DNA from: an uncultured Bacteroidales bacterium
GTDB taxonomy: Bacteria; Bacteroidota; Bacteroidia; Bacteroidales; F082
DNA length: 35,055 bases
Assembly: GCA_905234645.1 (NCBI GenBank)
Contig: CAJOIS010000016.1
Span: 1-35,055, forward strand
Reading direction: 5' to 3'
Shown: piece by piece, positions 32,142 to 35,055 of the stretch
Position numbering within the stretch: the stretch's first letter is position 1
Layout of the letters: the number at the start of each line of letters is the position of its first letter
Notes under the pieces: generated by a model
Told to the model about the DNA's origin: nothing
Database searches by the model: none
What the model saw: only the letters and a program-made list of their open reading frames with translations
Position numbers and translations under genes: made by a program

Positions 32142-32251
32142 GCGTCCGGTAGGCTTCCCCCTCTGAGAAGGCTCGAGTGGTTGAAGTGCCCGTCAATCCA
32201 GCGTCCGGTAGGCTTCCCCCTCTCAGAGGGGGTGCCCGAAGGGCGGGGAAG
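32142..32251. repeat. Direct repeat and GC-rich cloverleaf upstream of DUF559 gene
   Basis: GCGTCCGGTAGGCTTCCCCC and three more bases occur at 32142-32164 and again at 32201-32223. The second copy runs into hairpins CCCCCTCT-c-AGAGGGGG (about 32216-32232) and GCCC-gaa-GGGC, enclosed by CTTCCCC / GGGGAAG arms (32213-32219 and 32245-32251). Confidence 0.75.
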
Positions 32252-32284
32252 TAAAAACATCTCCTAGCATAACAATATATTCAC

Positions 32285-32728
32285 ATGTTCTATCACGACA
32301 TCACCCCAGAATATCTTTCAAGCCAAGGTATCAACCCAGAGGGTTTGACTTTTGGCCCCAACTTCCTACCGTATAACAAGCGTTTGAAGCAGTTTAGCCG
32401 TGATTTGCGGAAAGGCTATCAGCTTGCTGAGGTCAAATTATGGAAATGTTTGAGGGCAAAGAATATGGGTTATGCGTTTCGTCGACAGTATCCTATATTG
32501 AATTACATTGCAGATTTCTATTGCAAACAACTGGATTTGGTGGTAGAGATTGACGGTTATTCGCATTTCTCCGCAGAGGCACAAGAGCGTGACGCCGAGC
32601 GTGACAGGCAAATGCGTGCAATAGGTTTGAGGGTGATACGAGTAAATGATGGTGATGTAAGAAATAATGCAGAGACGATAGCTAACTGGATAATTGAGCA
32701 GGCTGTGGAAGGTGATGGGATGGGTTGA
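32285..32728 (+). CDS. DUF559 domain protein (Vsr/PDDEXK-like endonuclease)
   Basis: 147 aa. The C-terminal two-thirds fit DUF559, a small PD-(D/E)XK-type nuclease domain related to Vsr: AEVKLWKCLRAKNMGYAFRRQYPILNYIADFYCKQLDLVVEIDGYSHF. Candidate catalytic residues are Glu49, Asp77, Glu88 and Asp90. The stretch after this (ERDAERDRQMRAIGLRVIRVNDGDV) completes the fold. The DNA target is unknown. It is flanked on both sides by GC-rich hairpin repeats, suggesting it moves as a small unit or acts on those repeats. Composition is AT-richer than the adjacent protease gene. Confidence 0.85.
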   Translation: MFYHDITPEYLSSQGINPEGLTFGPNFLPYNKRLKQFSRDLRKGYQLAEVKLWKCLRAKNMGYAFRRQYPILNYIADFYCKQLDLVVEIDGYSHFSAEAQERDAERDRQMRAIGLRVIRVNDGDVRNNAETIANWIIEQAVEGDGMG

Positions 32729-32745
32729 GGTTGAGGCCTTGTTGA

Positions 32746-32776
32746 CTCCCCCTTTATCCCCCTCAAGAGGGGGAAA
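32746..32776. repeat. GC-rich hairpin downstream of DUF559 gene
   Basis: CCCCCTC-aa-GAGGGGG (about 32757-32772), preceded by a partial copy CTCCCCCTTT, resembles the upstream hairpin CCCCCTCT/AGAGGGGG. It forms the other flank of the DUF559 unit. Confidence 0.7.
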
Positions 32777-32834
32777 CGCAGAGCGACGCGGGAGCAAAGC
32801 CATGATAAGCTATCCTGATGTCAGCTTGCAAAAC

Positions 32835-32863
32835 AAAAAACCCGCTGAGTCCAGCGGGTTTTT
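32835..32863 (-). terminator. Intrinsic terminator of tRNA-Ala
   Basis: On the minus strand, AACCCGCTGG-act-CAGCGGGTT is followed by a run of Ts. It begins a few nucleotides after the tRNA 3' end. Confidence 0.85.
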
Positions 32864-32869
32864 CGTTTG

Positions 32870-32943
<74 letters not shown>

Positions 32944-32958
32944 TTGCCTTTGCGGCTG

Positions 32959-32988
32959 CAAAGATACAACATTTTTCAATACGCCAAG
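32959..32988 (-). promoter_or_regulatory. Promoter of tRNA-Ala
   Basis: On the minus strand, CTTG (32988-32985), an 18-nt spacer and TATCTTTG (32966-32959) fit the Bacteroidota consensus. The tRNA starts 15 nt further on, as expected for a short leader. Confidence 0.7.
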
Positions 32989-33284
32989 CGTTTTTGGAAA
33001 AATTTTTCTCCTTTTCTAAAAATTATCCTTAAAATCCACAATATTTACCCTACAAGGATAAAATCAGACTAAGGGTATTACCTTATATAATAGTCTTATA
33101 AGCGAACTAATTAGTAAAAAACGCGTTTTTTAATGAATTACCACCATTTTTCGGTGTATTCAGGCTTGACAACTGCCGCCTCCGTTATGTCTTGTAACGG
33201 AAGCTATTTCGTTGTGTATCAACGCGAAACAAAGAATTTAAAAATCAATCAATTCACTTATTTATTAACCAAATCAAATTCATT
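32989..33284. other. Intergenic region and leader of the surface protein gene
   Basis: AT-rich with no gene seen. It holds a stem CCGTTA-tgtcttg-TAACGG (33182-33200) inside a locally GC-richer patch, about 85 nt before the ATG at 33285. No TAnnTTTG element was found on the plus strand. The stem could be part of a 5' UTR or a regulator site. Confidence 0.5.
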
Positions 33285-35055
33285 ATGAAAAAGAAAGTAT
33301 TTTCTTTGATGATGACGCTTTTGCTCGCCTTTATAGGCGTGGCAAAGGCTGATGTAGTTACCATTGGTGACGGTACGAGCACGACATACGTGACTCCGTA
33401 CAACAGCCTTTGGGGCTACTCGTTCGTTGAGCAGATTTACACTGCCGACGAAATTGGAACTGCTGGTACGATTACTGCCATCAGTTTCAACCTGCGTGAA
33501 AGCGACGCCGCGCAAACTAACGCGATCGACGTTTTCATGAAAAACGTGTCGAGAAGTGCCTTTGGAGGTACTTCATCGAGCGTCACTGATTGGGAGACCG
33601 TTACGGCCTCCGACATGGTGTTTAGCGGCACCGTGACTTTCAGCCCCGGCTGGTCAACCATCACGCTTGACACTCCGTTTGAATACGACGGAACAAGCAA
33701 CCTGATGATTGGTATCCACGAGTACACCTCGGGCTACAGCACGCGTTACTTCTATTACACCTCTGCCACTGACAAAGTTGCCACTTTCCACAGTGACAGC
33801 GCCAACCCCGATCCGTACAACCTCGGTTCGTACAGTGGCAACAAGTACGTCTCACCCAACCGCGCCAACATCCAAATCGAAATCACGGCTGGTGGCGGTG
33901 GTGGTGAAATCACTGTGCACGACGGTAGCACCACCAACGCCTACGTTCCGGTGTACGGCTACTATGCCGATGCTTACCTGAAGAGCGAAATGGTGTATCC
34001 CGCCGCTGAGCTGAGCGCCATGAATGGTGGCACCATCAATGCCATCACGTTCTACGCCACTTCTCCGGCTACTGAGGCATGGACTAGCACCTGGCAAGTC
34101 TTCGTGAGCGAAGTGGCCGATGCTACTATCAGCAGCTTCTATGGTCCTGGCACCGTGGTTTACGAAGGTGCTCTCGACGGCACTGGTAATGAAATGACCA
34201 TCAATTTCACCACGCCTTACCAGTACAACGGCGGTAACCTGTTGGTTGGTGTGTACAACACCACCACCGGTAACTACAAGTCAGTCACTTGGGCTGGTGA
34301 AAGTGTGACTGGCGCCGCATGGCAAGGTTACAACTACAGTAGCTTGTCAGCCGTTACTGGTTCGGCTCAGAACTTCCTGCCCAAGACCCAGTTCAACTAT
34401 ACCACTGCCAGTGGCGACGAGCCCGTCTACGAGGAAGGCCTCCACACCCTGGCCACCTATGGCGTGGGTAGCGACGCTGAAGAACTGATAGACCTGCTCT
34501 ACATCGAACGCCCGAACGGTGCTTGGATGGAGCCCTATCATTTCCAACTCTACAACGACGGTGAAGAAGACGTTGAGGTTGTCCTGATCGACTTCCTGCA
34601 CAACAACGGCTACTTCAGCATGGACTCAGTGACCACTGAGTATCCCTTCATCGTGCCGAACACCGGCATTGAAGATGCTGTCGACCTCTACATCAACACC
34701 AACATCGACTGGACCAGCACTGAGGAAATCAACAGCCTGCTCGCCGTGAACACCACCGAACGCAGCACGCACCTCTATGAAATCATTGCCGAGCCTTACA
34801 CTCCTTATTGCCCAGATGTGTACGAACTTGCCTATCCTATCACCAACATCACCGCTGGTGAGCCTTGGAGCATGTGGACTTCCGAGATGTGGGCTGAGCA
34901 CAACCCGAACGTGCCTTACGACCTCCATGACAACTACACGCTGCCCTTCTCGGATATTCCGGAAGGCTACGACGCTGTCATGAGCTTCACCCTCGACCAC
35001 GACATGGTCCTGAACGCCTTCGTGAGCGACGGCAACTGCGACACGCTGAACGGTA
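33285..35055 (+). CDS. Large secreted surface/adhesin-like protein, N-terminal part
   Basis: Open from the ATG at 33285 to the window edge (590 codons, no stop). A Sec signal peptide is clear (MKKKVFSLMMTLLLAFIGVAKA). Two related beta-rich modules follow: one opens VTIGDGTSTTYVTPYNSLWGYSFVEQ, the other (about residue 210 on) opens ITVHDGSTTNAYVPVYGYYADA. Each contains a TITAISF/TINAITF strand and an FEYDGTSNLMIGIHEY or YQYNGGNLLVGVYN strand. This is the pattern of cleaved-adhesin-like modules in Bacteroidales surface proteins. A third region (from about 395) is acidic. Such proteins are often carried by type IX secretion, and the PorW-like gene nearby would fit, but the C-terminal sorting domain lies outside the window. 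Confidence 0.75.
   Translation, partial: MKKKVFSLMMTLLLAFIGVAKADVVTIGDGTSTTYVTPYNSLWGYSFVEQIYTADEIGTAGTITAISFNLRESDAAQTNAIDVFMKNVSRSAFGGTSSSVTDWETVTASDMVFSGTVTFSPGWSTITLDTPFEYDGTSNLMIGIHEYTSGYSTRYFYYTSATDKVATFHSDSANPDPYNLGSYSGNKYVSPNRANIQIEITAGGGGGEITVHDGSTTNAYVPVYGYYADAYLKSEMVYPAAELSAMNGGTINAITFYATSPATEAWTSTWQVFVSEVADATISSFYGPGTVVYEGALDGTGNEMTINFTTPYQYNGGNLLVGVYNTTTGNYKSVTWAGESVTGAAWQGYNYSSLSAVTGSAQNFLPKTQFNYTTASGDEPVYEEGLHTLATYGVGSDAEELIDLLYIERPNGAWMEPYHFQLYNDGEEDVEVVLIDFLHNNGYFSMDSVTTEYPFIVPNTGIEDAVDLYINTNIDWTSTEEINSLLAVNTTERSTHLYEIIAEPYTPYCPDVYELAYPITNITAGEPWSMWTSEMWAEHNPNVPYDLHDNYTLPFSDIPEGYDAVMSFTLDHDMVLNAFVSDGNCDTLNG

Noticed and set aside
33182..33200. Riboswitch in the leader of the surface protein
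   Set aside because: Only one 6-bp stem with a 7-nt loop is seen; no known riboswitch core could be matched, and the downstream gene is a surface protein.

Overview
The window looks like a chromosomal segment of a member of the Bacteroidales (Bacteroidota), probably an uncultured gut or rumen type. The grounds are a PorW/SprE-type lipoprotein, the conserved run of sigma-54 activator, LptE, TPR protein and SecG, a bactofilin, several short secreted lipoproteins, and promoters of the Bacteroidota form (TTTG or TTG, then 17-18 nt, then TAnnTTTG). No Shine-Dalgarno sequences stand out. The species cannot be fixed from the sequence alone.

Layout. Positions 2-1930 hold the C-terminal half of pyruvate:ferredoxin oxidoreductase, followed by a strong terminator. 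Positions 2000-3430 are accessory: a decayed coiled-coil/membrane ORF and a REP-associated tyrosine transposase (RAYT) bracketed by its palindromes. A transglutaminase-like membrane protein (3555-4511) then converges on a minus-strand gene cluster (12549 down to 4504). That cluster encodes an MMPL/RND exporter, a FakA-type fatty acid kinase, a DegV/FakB fatty-acid-binding protein, a GNAT-fold protein, PlsX, an acyl carrier protein and a LolA-like periplasmic carrier. It reads as a self-contained route that activates fatty acids (fatty acid, acyl-phosphate, acyl-ACP), possibly transfers the acyl group, and exports a lipid product. It is the most interesting system in the window.

Next comes the minus-strand block pheT, sigma-54 activator, lptE, TPR gene, secG (18252 to 12682), ending in a strong terminator at 12624-12661. 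Positions 18253-19078 are repeat-rich and hold no gene I can support. Positions 19079-24650 are accessory and lower in GC. They hold a YoeB-like toxin-antitoxin locus whose toxin has an in-frame TGA in place of a conserved Trp. They also hold a secreted redox-looking trio (Cys-rich lipoprotein, membrane-anchored thioredoxin-like protein, DUF1573 protein), a DUF2975 membrane protein with a Cro-type regulator, a lipoprotein of unknown function and a YafQ-type toxin-antitoxin pair.

Positions 24676-32136 return to core-like genes on the plus strand: a membrane-anchored protein kinase homologue lacking key catalytic residues, a PorW/SprE-like TPR lipoprotein, bactofilin, folE, fabD and a CtpA-type S41 protease. 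A DUF559 endonuclease-like gene flanked by GC-rich hairpins follows, then tRNA-Ala(GGC) on the minus strand and the start of a large secreted surface protein that runs off the window.

Many spacers inside operons are filled with short repeated words and hairpins, several of which recur elsewhere in the window.
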